A DNA stretch of 64,000 nt from assembly GCA_032717465.1 (NCBI GenBank), contig CM064657.1:25485319-25549318 (forward strand), read 5' to 3'. Positions 41,363 through 52,805 of the stretch are shown here, piece by piece. Every line of letters begins with the position of its first letter. Position 1 is the first letter of the stretch. This DNA comes from Coenobita brevimanus (lineage: Eukaryota > Arthropoda > Malacostraca > Decapoda > Coenobitidae). A program made the translations under genes and the position numbers. Below the pieces are notes generated by a model. That model was not told the origin of the DNA. It worked only from the letters and a program-made list of their open reading frames with translations, and made no database searches.

Positions 41363-41720
41363 CCACTATATGGTTATAAACACAATACCACATGGTATTT
41401 AACATCACCGCTTCACATGGTCATAAACACCACCAATTCACATGGTCATAAACATCACCACTGCACATGGTCATAAACACCACCACTTCACATGGTTATA
41501 TTTACCACACCACATGGTCATAAACACTAATAAATCATATGGTTATAAGTACCATTACAGCACGTGGTCATAAACACCAACACACCACGTGGTCATAAAC
41601 CCGATGATACCACATGATCATAAGCACCAACACACCACATGGTCATACTACCACAACTCATGGTCACAAACATCATCACACCACGTGATCATAAGCACCA
41701 CCACAGTGCATGTTTAATAA
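41363..41720 (+). repeat. Minisatellite, ~30 bp unit
   Basis: About twelve imperfect units of the type CACATGGTCATAAACACCAC. No gene visible. Confidence 0.9.
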
Positions 41721-41774
41721 GCACCAGTCCACCTTTACTTCACTAGTAAGTGAAGATACATATTCAAAAATTTT

Positions 41775-42291
41775 CTATCCATCCATCCATCATCCAATCC
41801 TACATTGCCTTACGAGGAGTGTAGGAGCCTGGGGCTAGACAAGTTGTTCCTGACAGTTAAGATGAGAGAGATCAGCCACACTCATCCCTGAGTGGCATTA
41901 CATGAGCAGTAACCTCAACCATCCCTTGGACATAATACCTACACAGGCTCAATCTGATTGGAGCGTCACAATTACCCAATAAACCACCAAGCACCATAAT
42001 TTGGTTATATGGTTACCACCCAGCAAAGTAAGTGGTTTCCTGGTGTACAGGAAACCATTTGGCGTGTCACTCAGTACAGAGTCACCATAGACAGAAGAAT
42101 GGGAAAGAATGAAGGAAAGAAAGACAAAAGAGGGAGTGTAAAGTCACCCATGGGCAGAAGGATGAGGAAAGAATGAAGTAAAGATAGACAGAAGAGGATG
42201 GAAGGAAAGGAGGTAGGAGAGGAAAGGGCAGACACCTGAGAGCAGCACTACATTGAGTGAGTGGATGATGAGCATCCCCAACATACCACAA
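41775..42291 (-). mobile_element. Repeat U, copy U2
   Basis: Homologous along its length to U1 (3735-4255), from TATCCATCCATCCATCATCC to ACCACAA. It abuts the tetranucleotide tail of RTE B1. A target duplication is not evident. Confidence 0.85.
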
Positions 42292-42296
42292 TAATT

Positions 42297-45200
42297 AATC
42301 TATCTATCTATCTATTGCCAGACGCCTCAATCCCGTTTGGGGTGGCCACAATCAAATCGCCTCCAAGTTGCTCTGTCCCCCGCCATTTCACTGCCCTGCT
42401 CCCAACTCACACCCCCCTCTCTCATATACCTCTCCACCCCATCCCTCCATCTCATCCTCGGCCTCCCCCTCCCTCTTCCCCCCTCCACCTCACTCACATA
42501 CACTCTCTTCGTCAGTCTTTCACCCTCCATCCTCTCCACATGGCCAAACCACCTCAGTGTGTTCCTCATAACGCTTCCTATCACATCCACATCCACACCA
42601 CAATGCTCCTTTATATCCTCATTCGTCAGCCTATCTCTCCACGTGACTCCACAGGCTCCTCTTAAATAACTCATTTCCACTGCTCTCACTCTTGACGTGT
42701 GTCCTTCCAACAATGTCCAAGCTTCACTTCCGTACGTTAGAGTTGGTATCACAATACTGTCATGTAGTAACTTTTTCACTTCCATGCTCACTTCCCTGTT
42801 TCTTATCACTGCTTTCAAGGAACCAGCAACCTTTCTTCCCTGCTGTACCCTTTCAAGCACTTCACCCTCCAAACCTCCATCCTTACTCATCACACTACCC
42901 AAATACTTAAACGTACTGACATTTTCCAATTCCTCACCATTCAACCTCACTGTACATTCACTAACTTCACCTCTCTCAAAGACCATTACTTTACTCTTCC
43001 CTACATTCATCTTTAGGTTCCGTTTCTTACACACTCTCTCAAACTCATCCACCAAACCTTGCAGCTCCCCTTCGTCTTCACTCAACAACACAGTATCATC
43101 TGCAAACAACAGTACAGGGAGTTTCCAAACACTATCCTCTCTCACCAGGGGCACTCCAACATCCACTACCCTACCTTGTACCTCTTTTATTACCCCATCC
43201 ATGTACAGATTGAACAACCATGGAGACATGACACATCCCTGTTTCAAACCAACTCTCAAAGAGAAAAATTCACTTAGTTCACCATCCACACGCACTGCAG
43301 CCTTCGCACCATCGTACATACTCTTCACAGCATTCAACAACTTCCCATCTACTCCATATATTCTTAACACTTTCCACAATCCTTGTCTATCCACCCTGTC
43401 ATATGCTTTCTCCAAATCCATGAAAGCCGCATACAACTTCTTTCCCTTCTCTAGAAACTTTTCCACTAAAGATCTAAGAATGAATATCTGATCTACACAA
43501 CCTCTTCCCTTCCTAAAGCCTCCCTGTTCTTCTCCAACTAATTTCTCTGTTCTTTCTCTAACGCTGTCTATAAGTATCCTACCATACACTTTTCCTATTT
43601 TACTAAGAAGACAAATGCCCCTATGATTACCACACACTTCTTTTTCCCCCTTTCCTTTGTACAAGGGAATAATTATACCTGACTTCCAATCCTCCGGGAC
43701 TCTACCTTCCTCCCAGGCCAATCTACACATCTTCCATATCCATTCTACTACTATCTCTCCCCCATGCTTCAGCATTTCGCCACACACTCCATCAATTCCT
43801 GGGGCTTTCCCCGATTTAACATTCTTCATTGCTTCCACAACTTCTATCCTACTGATTTCTTCCTGTCTTCTCACCTCCCTCCTTCTCCCAGCCATTCCCC
43901 AGCCACTTATACTCGCATTACTTCCATCCTCTACGTTCAACAATTCCTTAAAGTGTTCTCTCCATCTGCTCACTTTTTCTCCCTTCTCCACTAGTAATCT
44001 ACCATTTTTATCTTTCACTCCCCTGCTAACTTCACTTCCACCCTGTCTTACTCTTTTCACTTCTCTCCAGAACATTTTCTTACAGTCCCTCCACTTAACA
44101 CTCAAATTCCTTCCAAATTCCTCATCCACTCTCTTCTTACTCTCTCTTACTAATCTTTTCACCTCTCTCTTCCTTTCCACATATAACTCTCTCTTCCGCC
44201 TCTCAACTTCTTCCACACCCCTATTTCTCATCCATTCATTGTATGCTTTCTTCTTTTGTGCCACTGCCTGTTTCACCTCTTCAGTCCACCACGCTGTTCT
44301 TTGCACCCCCCTCTGTCTTCTCTTCCTTCCACACACCACATCACATGCTGCACATATTTCTTCTGTAAATATCTTACACACACCTTCCACATCTCCCATC
44401 TGCTCCAATTCATATTTGCCCAATCGTTCCTCCACTTCTCTCTTATACTCTGCCTTTTTCTCATCCTCTTGTAACCTTTCCACTGTCCTTTCAACTACTC
44501 CTTCCTCTCGTCTTTCCCTTCTTCTATTCTTCCATCTTACTTGGATCCTAATTCTGGCCACCACTAAGTAGTGGTCAGAAAGTCCACTCCCCCAACCTCT
44601 ATACACTCTTGCATCCTTTACACATCTTCGCATCCTTTCATCCACACACACATAATCAGTCATTGCCTTCCTTTCATTCAGTTCACCACCCACCCTTCTC
44701 ATCACTCGCCATGTATACCTGTGGATCATTTTATGCCTGAAGAGGGTATTGGCTATCACCAACCCCCTCCCAGCACAAATGTCCACTAACGCACTCCCAT
44801 TCTCATCTATCTCAGCAGGCACACCCCACTCAACTATTCCATCCACCTTCACATTACCAACTTTACCATTCATATCACCAATCAAAAACACTCTCTCATT
44901 CCTTCCAAACTTTTCCATGCACACTTCCACATTTGTCCAGAACTCTTCTCTCACTCTTCTAGCACGATCTTGCGTTGGCGCATATACACACACAATCGCC
45001 CACATTTGTATTCCAACTTTCAACTTTACCCACACAATCCTTGACCCAACTGATCCATACTGTCTTATGCTCTTCTTCCATCTTTTACTCACAACTATAC
45101 ACACTCCTTCCTTTGCCCTCTCATTCTCATCTACTCCTGCACATATACCCCATCCATACTCCCATTCTCTCACACTTTCTCCTCTCCATTTTGTTTCAGT

Positions 45201-45475
45201 TATTCCACATACATCCACTTTCGCACCCTCAAGCACCTGGACAATCTCTCTCTCTTTCACCTCATCATTCGCTCCTCTTACATTCCATGTACTCATTACC
45301 AAGTCCTTTGTCCGGTCCTGGGTCGTCATTGTTTGGTCAGTCCTTGTCCGAGGCTTCTTGTTTGTTTTTTTAGTTAGTTGTTTTCCGGGGAGGGGCACTA
45401 ACCCTCCGCCAACCCTTTTAGTCGCCTTTTACGACAAGCAGGGATACTGGGGGAGTATTCTTGAAAACCCCCCTA
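42297..45475 (-). mobile_element. RTE-type LINE, family B, copy B1 (apparently full length)
   Basis: About 3.2 kb on the minus strand. The 5' leader begins at GGGGGGTTTTCAAGAATAC (45475), the same 5' edge as B2. A single long ORF overlaps a very short 3' UTR ending GGCGTCTGGCAA and (TAGA)n at 42297-42316. Short UTRs and tetranucleotide tails are typical of the RTE clade. Confidence 0.9.
42327..45329 (-). CDS. RTE endonuclease-reverse transcriptase, uninterrupted
   Basis: About 1000 codons from ATG at 45329 (MTTQDRTKDL) to the stop at 42327 with no break; the frame stays open upstream but without an ATG. Endonuclease: MSTWNVRGAND, GITETKW, VYAPTQDRARR, LIGDMNGKVGN and SDHYLVVARI. RT: GKAPGIDGVCGEMLKHGG, GIIIPLYKGKGEK, GGFRKGRGCVDQIF, AFMDLEKAYDRVDR, VGLKQGCVMSPWLFNLYMDG and LLFADDTVLLSED. 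The C-terminus RTE-like RWFGHVERM...GRGRGRPRMRW follows. All catalytic motifs look intact, so this copy may be able to move. Confidence 0.92.
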   Translation of the reverse strand: MTTQDRTKDLVMSTWNVRGANDEVKEREIVQVLEGAKVDVCGITETKWRGESVREWEYGWGICAGVDENERAKEGVCIVVSKRWKKSIRQYGSVGSRIVWVKLKVGIQMWAIVCVYAPTQDRARRVREEFWTNVEVCMEKFGRNERVFLIGDMNGKVGNVKVDGIVEWGVPAEIDENGSALVDICAGRGLVIANTLFRHKMIHRYTWRVMRRVGGELNERKAMTDYVCVDERMRRCVKDARVYRGWGSGLSDHYLVVARIRIQVRWKNRRRERREEGVVERTVERLQEDEKKAEYKREVEERLGKYELEQMGDVEGVCKIFTEEICAACDVVCGRKRRQRGVQRTAWWTEEVKQAVAQKKKAYNEWMRNRGVEEVERRKRELYVERKREVKRLVRESKKRVDEEFGRNLSVKWRDCKKMFWREVKRVRQGGSEVSRGVKDKNGRLLVEKGEKVSRWREHFKELLNVEDGSNASISGWGMAGRRREVRRQEEISRIEVVEAMKNVKSGKAPGIDGVCGEMLKHGGEIVVEWIWKMCRLAWEEGRVPEDWKSGIIIPLYKGKGEKEVCGNHRGICLLSKIGKVYGRILIDSVRERTEKLVGEEQGGFRKGRGCVDQIFILRSLVEKFLEKGKKLYAAFMDLEKAYDRVDRQGLWKVLRIYGVDGKLLNAVKSMYDGAKAAVRVDGELSEFFSLRVGLKQGCVMSPWLFNLYMDGVIKEVQGRVVDVGVPLVREDSVWKLPVLLFADDTVLLSEDEGELQGLVDEFERVCKKRNLKMNVGKSKVMVFERGEVSECTVRLNGEELENVSTFKYLGSVMSKDGGLEGEVLERVQQGRKVAGSLKAVIRNREVSMEVKKLLHDSIVIPTLTYGSEAWTLLEGHTSRVRAVEMSYLRGACGVTWRDRLTNEDIKEHCGVDVDVIGSVMRNTLRWFGHVERMEGERLTKRVYVSEVEGGRGRGRPRMRWRDGVERYMREGGVSWEQGSEMAGDRATWRRFDCGHPKRD

Positions 45476-45740
45476 CCCCCAGGGGGTAATCTCCCTTTAT
45501 TTGCCAAACTTCCTTCTCAGTGTGAAAACAAACCAAATAGCAAAAATCTTCAACTACAGAAACATCATTATTGTTTACTTCATGTAATGAAACATACTGT
45601 GTTTCAGCTGAATAAAGAAAAGTACGAGTGTGAGAGACAGGGAGCTGTCATTTGCGGACATAGCTGGCGACTGGTACTTGAAGCTGTTGCACTTTGAAAA
45701 TTTAAATAAATAATTAAATAAATAAAGCAGGGCAAGATTT
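45476..45740. other. About 265 bp with no recognised feature
   Basis: Unassigned stretch between RTE B1 and the LINE-A copy A8; AT-rich at its right end (AATAAATAATTAAATAAATA). Confidence 0.4.
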
Positions 45741-47238
45741 CATTTCCCACATCCTGCTTCTTTCATGAATCATATCCAGGACCCCCTGCAGCATTTAACA
45801 GCCTTCTTCAGCTTCTACTTTCCTCATGCTCTTTGCACTGCCAGCAGACAGATTTGCATAACTCTTCATTCCATCTATCATATTGTTTACGTACGGTGTA
45901 TCGGGAATATTACGGGCACTAACACCAAGCCCTGTGGGACTCCACTTGTTACTTCCTTCCATCCAGATATCCTGTCTTTTACAACTGTCCTCATTTGTCT
46001 GTCTCCCAAAAAGTCTGTCATCCACTCCAAGAGGTTCCTCTTCAGTCCTCCTACGTGTTCCTTCAGTCACTTGTGTGGTACCTTGTCACAGGCTTTCTCC
46101 AGATCTAAATACACACAATCTACCCAACTATCTCTTGTGGCACGTCAGTCGCCCTTGAGTAGAAGCTAAACAAGTTGGAAACACACGACCTTCCACTCCT
46201 GAATCCATGTTGACTTTCTGCCAAAATGTCCACATCCTCCATATATTTTATCCATCTGTCTTTCAGGATTCTCTCACATAATTTTATGACCAAGCTTGTC
46301 AGGGACACTGGTCTATAATTCAAGGGTTCTTGTTCCCTCCCTTATAAATTGGTACCTCCATTCCCAAGGCACTTTCCCATCTACCAGAGAACACACAATT
46401 AAACTGTGATCTTATGCACCAGTAGATCTCTGCATTCCTTTAGTATCCAATTAGAGATCCATTCTGGTCTTGAGGCCTTCCTCACATCTTGAGTTTCCAG
46501 TAATTTGTACACTTCTTGCACATCAACTTTTACATCTTTTAACACTACATTTCTAGTCCCTCCCACCTCCTTCACAAAATCACATTCTCTAGTGAAGGCT
46601 GATTGGAAGCATTTGTTTATTATTTCAGCTTGCATAACTGCATCTTTATAGACATTTCCTTCTACTTTCAAAATATTGATTCCTTCCTTTTGTTTCAGGT
46701 TGCCAGTAACAAACATATAAAACAATTTAGTTCTTCCTTACATTTGTCAGTTATTCTGTTTTGAAGTTTCTTTCTTCCTCTCTACATATTCTTATATATG
46801 CATTCCTAGTTCTTTTATATTCTTCCTTTGTTCTGTCATTCATTACCTCTCTCCATTTGTTCCATGCTTTATCCCTTTCCTTTTTTGCTATCATACACCT
46901 TTTGTTGAACCTGCTATTTCTCCAGTTCTCCTTCTCACTAACTCTTGACGCATACCGGTACTTTTCCACACCTGTATTATAGAAGTCTAGAAAGATATCC
47001 AACTTCTTTATTATCTTTCTTGTTTCTCTGAATTCTCACTAATTTGCTTCTTCAAAAATTTTTGTCAATCCTGTAAAGTCTGCATTCCTAAAGTTGTATC
47101 ACCCATGCCTGCATAGTTCATCTCGTCTCCTCATTTCCTTCTATCGTTTGGAGCTCTGCCACTACTTGATCACTTTGTCCTACAGGACATAGATATTTCA
47201 GAGATTCAGTTGCATCAGGTTCTTTGGTTAGAATTAAA
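45741..47238 (-). pseudogene. Reverse transcriptase remnant of A8
   Basis: Short frames 47002-46751, 46725-46399, 46323-46120 and 46070-45795 give linker and RT blocks: NKRCMIAKKERDKAWNKW, FYMFVTGNLKQKEG, LLETQDVRKASRPEWIS, NYRPVSLTSLVIKLCE, FRSGRSC. The FADD region near 45840 reads LSAGSAK. Inactive. Confidence 0.75.
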
Positions 47239-47550
47239 TGTATCCATACTATATTACTGTAACCTTGCTATACAACCATACTTTGTAACTGTGTATATAT
47301 ACCCATACATTCATAGTGCCTTAAACCTGTGTATGTGAGCAGTACAGCGTATATCAGTAAATTTCATTAAACTGCAAGCATGCAGCCGGCTTCCCACGCT
47401 CTCCCTCTCTCAGTAGAGCAGTTGGAGGCTGAACATCAGAGGGAGAACATCTGTACAGAGTTCCTTTCATAAACCTCCGTTGTTTATCTTCCAAGCTCTT
47501 TGGGATTAACCTAAGAGGGTAACGAGAAGAGAGATGGAACGAGTGGAACA
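47239..47550 (+). repeat. 5' LTR
   Basis: Begins TGTATCCATACTATATTACT and ends GTGGAACA. Matches the 3' LTR over its whole length with numerous differences by eye, so the insertion is not very recent. Contains AATAAA-like text near 47470 (CATAAACCTCCGTTGTTTATC). Confidence 0.9.
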
Positions 47551-47552
47551 AT

Positions 47553-47561
47553 TGGTAGCAG
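47553..47561 (+). promoter_or_regulatory. Primer binding site of the LTR element
   Basis: TGGTAGCAG, two bases after the 5' LTR, complementary to the 3' CTGCTACCA end of initiator tRNA-Met. The match weakens after nine bases. Confidence 0.65.
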
Positions 47562-49189
47562 CAGTGTGTCGGATCTCCTATTTTCATCGCCTCCGTACAG
47601 TGATTCCTCAGTGACGCAACCAAACTGTTTGTGCAGGTATTCTGTTCTACTCTAAACTATTTGTGCGGGTATTCTGTTCTAGAAATCCAATCACTACACT
47701 TGCCGCACGCCTCGACATTTGCCTACCCTGGGTTTGTGTCGCTTTCTGTACTTCTCAAAGTTTAAACCAACACCAGTGTTCACCCCCATCATTGCCAACA
47801 CCTGCAAGCAGTCAGTAAGCCAGTTCCAGTTCTCACACCCTTCCTGTTTTGGACAATTATGATAATTAACCACCCCACCACATCCCACCAAACCCCAACC
47901 GCCTCCCTCTCATCCCCATCTGCAGTATTCTTGACCAAGCAAATCAGCCCGGAAACCAGCCCACTTCCCCATCTCTCTGGGCAGTGCAACCCGCACCTTC
48001 TCTCCCTGGATGTGTGTGGCAAGCCTCTCAGTGGTCACTGCGTTATCGTCGCTTCTCCAGTCAACATCTTGGTGGTGATCATCTGATGCTCCAGGTCACA
48101 TCGCATAGGCCGACTTCTCTTAGTGATGTCATTCTCCCCCACCACCTACCCCCTTCCCTGGGATGGGCAACTTTTATTCATGTATCTTCTCAAGTTTTCT
48201 CCAGCCAGCCAGACTTCGCTTCATTCTGTGACGCTTCAATATTCAGTATATGTAAATACTGAGTACAGTAGAAGTCCGATTTTTCGGCATCTATGGGACC
48301 AGGCAAGTGCCGAAATATCAAAATTGCCGAATTATCAAAAACCCTACCCACTCAGTACCTTATATGTTTCGATGAACACTGTCATCACTACTCATATCAT
48401 TACAAATGTGTTTGGAGAGAGTACTGTATACTGTTTGATACTGTACAATACTGTAATGAATACAGTACTATACATGAATATGAAAAATAAAGAAATTAGT
48501 GAACATACTGTATATAAATGTAATGGTACAGTAGGCCTACAAGTTCACATGCACTTACCTAAACTTATAGTAGGTTCCTTATTTACATATGTACAATAGA
48601 AGGGGTTCATTGGAGTCTGCTACTGCTGGAAGAAGTCCCCAGCAGTAGAGGAGACGAAAAAAATCGGAAAATCTGCCGAACGATCAGAGATTTTCGTAAA
48701 TGGGACTATTTCTCAAAACTGCCGAAATGTCAGATTTGCCGGGGAATTGGATGCCGAAGAATTGGACTTTTACTGTATAGTTTATATTCATCTGCCCATA
48801 CATTGACTTTCTATAGAGATTATTCTACGGATTTTCTCTACAGATTGTGCCTCATATTACCATTCATCTGCCTTATTCACTATCCTTCATCTCCTACATT
48901 TACCTTACTGCTCACCAACCACACCTGACATACTCACTTCATACCTCATTTTCCTTCACCCGTCATTTTCTTTCATGTTTGCCTTCATTGTATATATATG
49001 CCCCTTCATCATCACTGTAAATATTTCACATCCCTTCGCCCCATCATTATATTTTAAACATTTTCATTCTCATAATTATTTATAAATTTTCTTACTTCAC
49101 TGCATGTCATATTTCCCCAAAACTGATCTCCTGTTCGCCAGCGACTTGAGACCGAAAGCGAGGAGGAAGATCCTGGTGATGTAGATACC
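47562..49189 (+). other. Leader region of the LTR element
   Basis: Untranslated leader with no coding signal; it holds MITE T3 (48266-48775). Otherwise nothing recognised. Confidence 0.6.
48266..48775. mobile_element. Tigger-type MITE T3 in the LTR leader
   Basis: 510 bp, TA duplications at 48264-48265 and 48776-48777, ends CAGTAGAAGTCCGATTTTTC and (reverse) CAGTAAAAGTCCAATTCTTC with TIRs of about 26 bp. The interior is rich in GTACTGTA words; no coding sequence. CAGTA starts with TA targets are typical of Tigger/pogo MITEs. Confidence 0.85.
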
Positions 49190-50597
49190 TTGACTTGCCT
49201 TCGTAGTGGAAGGTCATCCTCCAACCCTTCTTCTTCTATTCAAACATCATTTACCACTGAAATCATGCACAGCACCACGACTACTACTGTTACTACTGCT
49301 ACTTCTAATGTCCTAGAGAACCCAGATAATATTCTTCCAGATAAAATAAATCCAGATACACGATCCTCCCTAAATGACTCTAGAAATTCCCTCTATCCCT
49401 TCTCCTACCACTTTCCCTAATTTTTCTACTACAACAACTCACTTACCAACTTGGACACAAATAGCTCCCATTACTTTCTTGACCTCTCAGCCTAGTACAT
49501 CAGTTACTTCCACACTTTCCCAACCTCACACTCTTCCAGTGATGATGAATCAGGTCCCTCTTCCACAGTCCATATATTTGGACGATGCTATGCGCCCAAA
49601 ATTCACTGGGAACGATAGCTCTGTCTCTATCTATGACTCCCTCAGTGAGGTTGAAACAGACATTCGCAATCGGCAATTCACAACTGAACCCCTGAAAGTC
49701 TCTTATCTTATGGGTCAGTTACACCATGGCAGATCGCAAATAGGAGCCGTGATTTGTAGGGGGCATTTCAAGGATTGTCAAACATTCGATGTATTCTGTC
49801 TGCAGTGAAATCAGCTCTATTGTAAACATTCCAGTGCCACATCTCTCATTGGTTTAACTAATCTCCTCAAACAAATGGAGGGGGATATAAAAATACCATT
49901 ACAAGATGAGAAACTCTTTGAGGCAGCTGCTGCAATGAAAGCCACAAGTTCTGAGATGCGCCGGTTATTGGGAGACAATGGGTAACGGAAGTTAATGGGC
50001 AGCTTATGCTTACAACAAGACAATTTTGGAGATTTGCTGGGTTACCTTAGATTTATGAATTGGTTGGATGACCGGCAGCGGGAGATAGCCCTACAGGGTG
50101 TACTTAATTCAGGAGACAATATTGTTAACATCTCAGAGGCAATACAAGAAAGATCAGAATCAAACATTACTCACCTGGCAAGTACTTGCACCTCAGCCTC
50201 TCACTCCGCAGACGCCACTGCGAAAGTATGCCACACTTCCGCCACTTCATTGGATTACTCACGTTCACAGCCGACCACAAGAGGGAAACCTAGCACTCGT
50301 TCTCACTCACAGTAGCAATCACCAGCCAGTGGTCGTGACCAGTCCAATGTGCAACAGGGCAAACAAGCCTCAGTTGTGTGCTGGCACTGTGGTAATGCCT
50401 ATCATCGAGGGCCCAGTTGTTACCGCAAACAAGGACGGCATCGCTCACAGGGGCAGCAGCGCATACCTTCGCGATCCCATCGTCTTACATGCAAATATTA
50501 CAAGAACAATACAACTCATTCTGCTGAAGAGTGTCGTTACCTTAAGAGCCGCCAGTCAGGGGAAGAGAAGCGCCCGTACCGGAAGAATGTAACATAA
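49190..50597 (+). pseudogene. gag of the LTR element, broken
   Basis: A Ser/Thr-rich N-terminus (49190-49420) shifts frame near 49400 into a segment containing MRPKFTGNDSSVSIYD (to 49808). Stops follow, then LRFMNWLDDRQREIALQGVL and a zinc knuckle CWHCGNAYHRGPSC (CX2CX4HX4C) in 50349-50597. A second knuckle reads CKYYKNNTTHSAEEC, with its second Cys replaced by Tyr. Gag would form the particle and bind element RNA. Confidence 0.8.
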
Positions 50598-50640
50598 CAA
50601 AAACAGATAAGCCCGTACCAGAAAAATGTAATGTAACAAC

Positions 50641-51783
50641 AGATCAACTCCCCATTCGCCAAGTAGGGCCCAATAACTTCTTCAGGCTTAGTTATTCTGG
50701 GATGAGGTTAAGGGGTTCAAAGCTCATTTTTCATGGACATGGGATATATGGTAAATTTGATCTGTGATACCTCTCTAAACAGCATTAGGGGAACAAGTAA
50801 AAAAGTCAGGATTCTTGAACCACCTGACATAGGCCTGTGTGGCGTGGATGGCTCAGAGTTTAAGGTCAAGGGAAGAGTCACTTTAGAGGTACAACTTGAT
50901 AAAGCCTTAACACCTTTTACTGCAGAATTTCATGTAACAAATGATCTCAGATATCCAGCAGATACCCTTGTTGGCTTACCGACAATGGCTTAACAAGCAG
51001 TTGCCCTGTTGCCTGCGTGTGGTAGTATAGACATTAAAGGGTTCCCAGTATCTAGCATGGAATACCTTCGTCCTGTACTCTCCCAAAAAAACTCGGTTAT
51101 TCTGTCTCGTGACTCCATCATTACCTGAGAGTAAAGATATAATTCCACCATTACCTGAGAGTAAAGAGGCAAATCCACCACTGCCTGAGAGCAGACAAGC
51201 AAATTCGCTGTCATCTAATGATACACCCTCTAAGCAGTCAGTAGTGGATCATGACGACCCCTCTAACAGTGGCACAATATCTGACTCAGGCACGTCTCAT
51301 TTACCTACCTCACATAGTTTGAATGATGTTCTACAGTGCACGGAGACGAGGCGTGCAGTAACAAATCAGTGCACTGTTTTGTTACCACATGAGTTTACCA
51401 AAGTTTCTGTTCATGTTGTGGGTGCAAAAGCAGGAGTGGATGTACTAACACTACCTGAGATATGTTGTGTGAATGGCTTAACTTATGAGTCAGCATTGTG
51501 TACCATGCTGGAGGATAGCTTGTGTTACCTGTACTTGTTAAATGTCACTAATGCTCCACAGAAGCTCAAAAGTGGTATAAAGATTGGGGACTTCCTGATT
51601 TACCCATCGACCATAAAGATGTGCAAGGATATACCATTCTCCATACCTGACAAAAAAGATGATGATGATGATGAGCCATGTGGAGTGTATGCCATCAACT
51701 CTAAGGAATTTGCTATGACTCTTTCACCTGACCTACTCTCAAGAGTATCTTTGGCGATTTCGCACAGCATAAAGATCAATTAG
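50641..51783 (+). pseudogene. Protease and linker region of pol
   Basis: The segment LICDTSLNSIRG (around 50760) sits where a retropepsin D-T/S-G active site is expected but reads DTS. FHVTNDLRYPADTLVGLPTM (50925-50990) fits the protease end. A Pro/Glu/Ser-rich tract with three ~30 bp tandem units (LPESK near 51115-51190) and a 224-codon open stretch (51109-51783) lead to the RT. Confidence 0.6.
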
Positions 51784-52634
51784 TCAATCTGTTGCAGTCT
51801 TACCGAGATGTAATAGCCTTACCCAGAGAACCTGTGGGTAGGACAAACTTGGTTCAGCATCACATAGACTTAGTGTCAGGTACTCAGCCAATTTACATCC
51901 TAGCATATTGACTGCCTCACAGCTTGAGGAAAGAGACAAGAGATAGTACAAAACATGTTAGATCAGGACATTATTGAGCCCTCTGTCAGTCCATGGAATA
52001 GACCATTTTTCCTAGTTTCAAAGAAGGGCGGCCAATTTAGACCAGTAGTGGATTATCGAAAGGTAAACTCTGTCACCGTACATGATCGTTCTCACTAGGT
52101 GAGAACAACGTAGTCTTTACATCCCTAGACCTACTCAGTGGCTACTGGCAGGTAGAAATGGAAGAGTCATCTCACCCTGTAACAGCCTTTAGCGCCCCTT
52201 CTGGACACTTTCAGTTTAAGATGCTTCCTTTCGGATTCATGAGACTCATCCATTTCATCTTCAGTGGCATGATTGGCCACTCTCATTTTGCTTAGATTTT
52301 TTTTTTTTTTAATGTAAGAAAGAAGGAACCAAAGGCCAGAAGCCTATCCCTGAACATTTTGCTAAGCTTCAACAAGTACTTGAGCACCTTCAGGTTTTTG
52401 GTCTGAAAATCAGCCTCAGTAAATGTGACTTCCCAAGAAAGAAAATTAAATTCCTGAGGCATATAGTTGATGCTGAAGGTATTCATACCACCGAAGATAA
52501 GATCAAGGCGGTCATCAGCTTCCTTAACCTACCAGTACAGATGACGTAAAGACTTTTCTGGGGTTGAGCGGTTACTACCGTCGATTTATTAAAGGATATG
52601 CACAGATTGCCGCCCCTCTGACTCAGTTCTCTAC
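51784..52634 (+). pseudogene. Reverse transcriptase of the LTR element, lacking the YxDD box
   Basis: In shifting frames: VQHHIDLVSGTQPIYI, DIIEPSVSPWNRPFFLVSKK, GGQFRPVVDYRKVN, SLDLLSGYWQVEMEESSHPV (first catalytic Asp) and FKMLPFGFMRL. The text then jumps from GMIGHSHFA to HFAKLQQVLEHLQVFGLKIS, so the segment with the two catalytic aspartates is missing. A LINE-C tail (52296-52354) occupies the break. LSGYYRRFIKGYAQIAAPLTQ follows. Confidence 0.8.
52296..52354 (-). mobile_element. 59 bp LINE-C 3' end insertion
   Basis: On the minus strand: CTTCTGGCCTTTGGTTCCTT..TTACATT plus a poly(A) tail, matching the last bases of LINE-C (37028-37081). Flanked by near-identical 12 bp words CATTTTGCTTAG (52284-52295) and CATTTTGCTAAG (52355-52366). 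Confidence 0.85.
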
Positions 52635-52805
52635 CTATCTATCTATAACCCGATGCCCAAATCCCTCAAAGGGAGGCCACAGACAAAACGCCTCCAAGTC
52701 GCTCTGTCACCCACCATTCGACTACCCTCCCCCCAACTCACCCCCCCCTCCCTCATATACCTCTCAACTCCATCCCTCCACCTCATCATCGGTCTACCCC
52801 TCCCT
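52634..52805 (-). mobile_element. RTE family B 3' scrap in pol
   Basis: TATCTATCTATAACCCGATG..GGAGGCCACAGACAAAACGCC..CTCAACTCCATCCCTCC matches the last ~170 bp of B1 in minus orientation. It splits the RT/RNase H connection (APLTQ / KKENAPFMWSEDQ). Confidence 0.85.

Noticed and set aside
41363..41720. CRISPR-like spaced repeats
   Set aside because: Units are contiguous and imperfect, with no unique spacers, and the genome is eukaryotic.
42697..45489. Long plus-strand open frames (up to 304 codons) opposite RTE B1, and the same opposite B2 at 54540-57323
   Set aside because: They are antisense shadows of the RTE ORF, with Ser/Thr/Pro-rich low-information translations repeated in both copies.
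47234..47238. A clean 5 bp target duplication for the Gypsy element
   Set aside because: The left flank reads TTAAA and the right flank TAATC; only TAA or TAAA with one lost base fits, so no clean 5 bp duplication is claimed.
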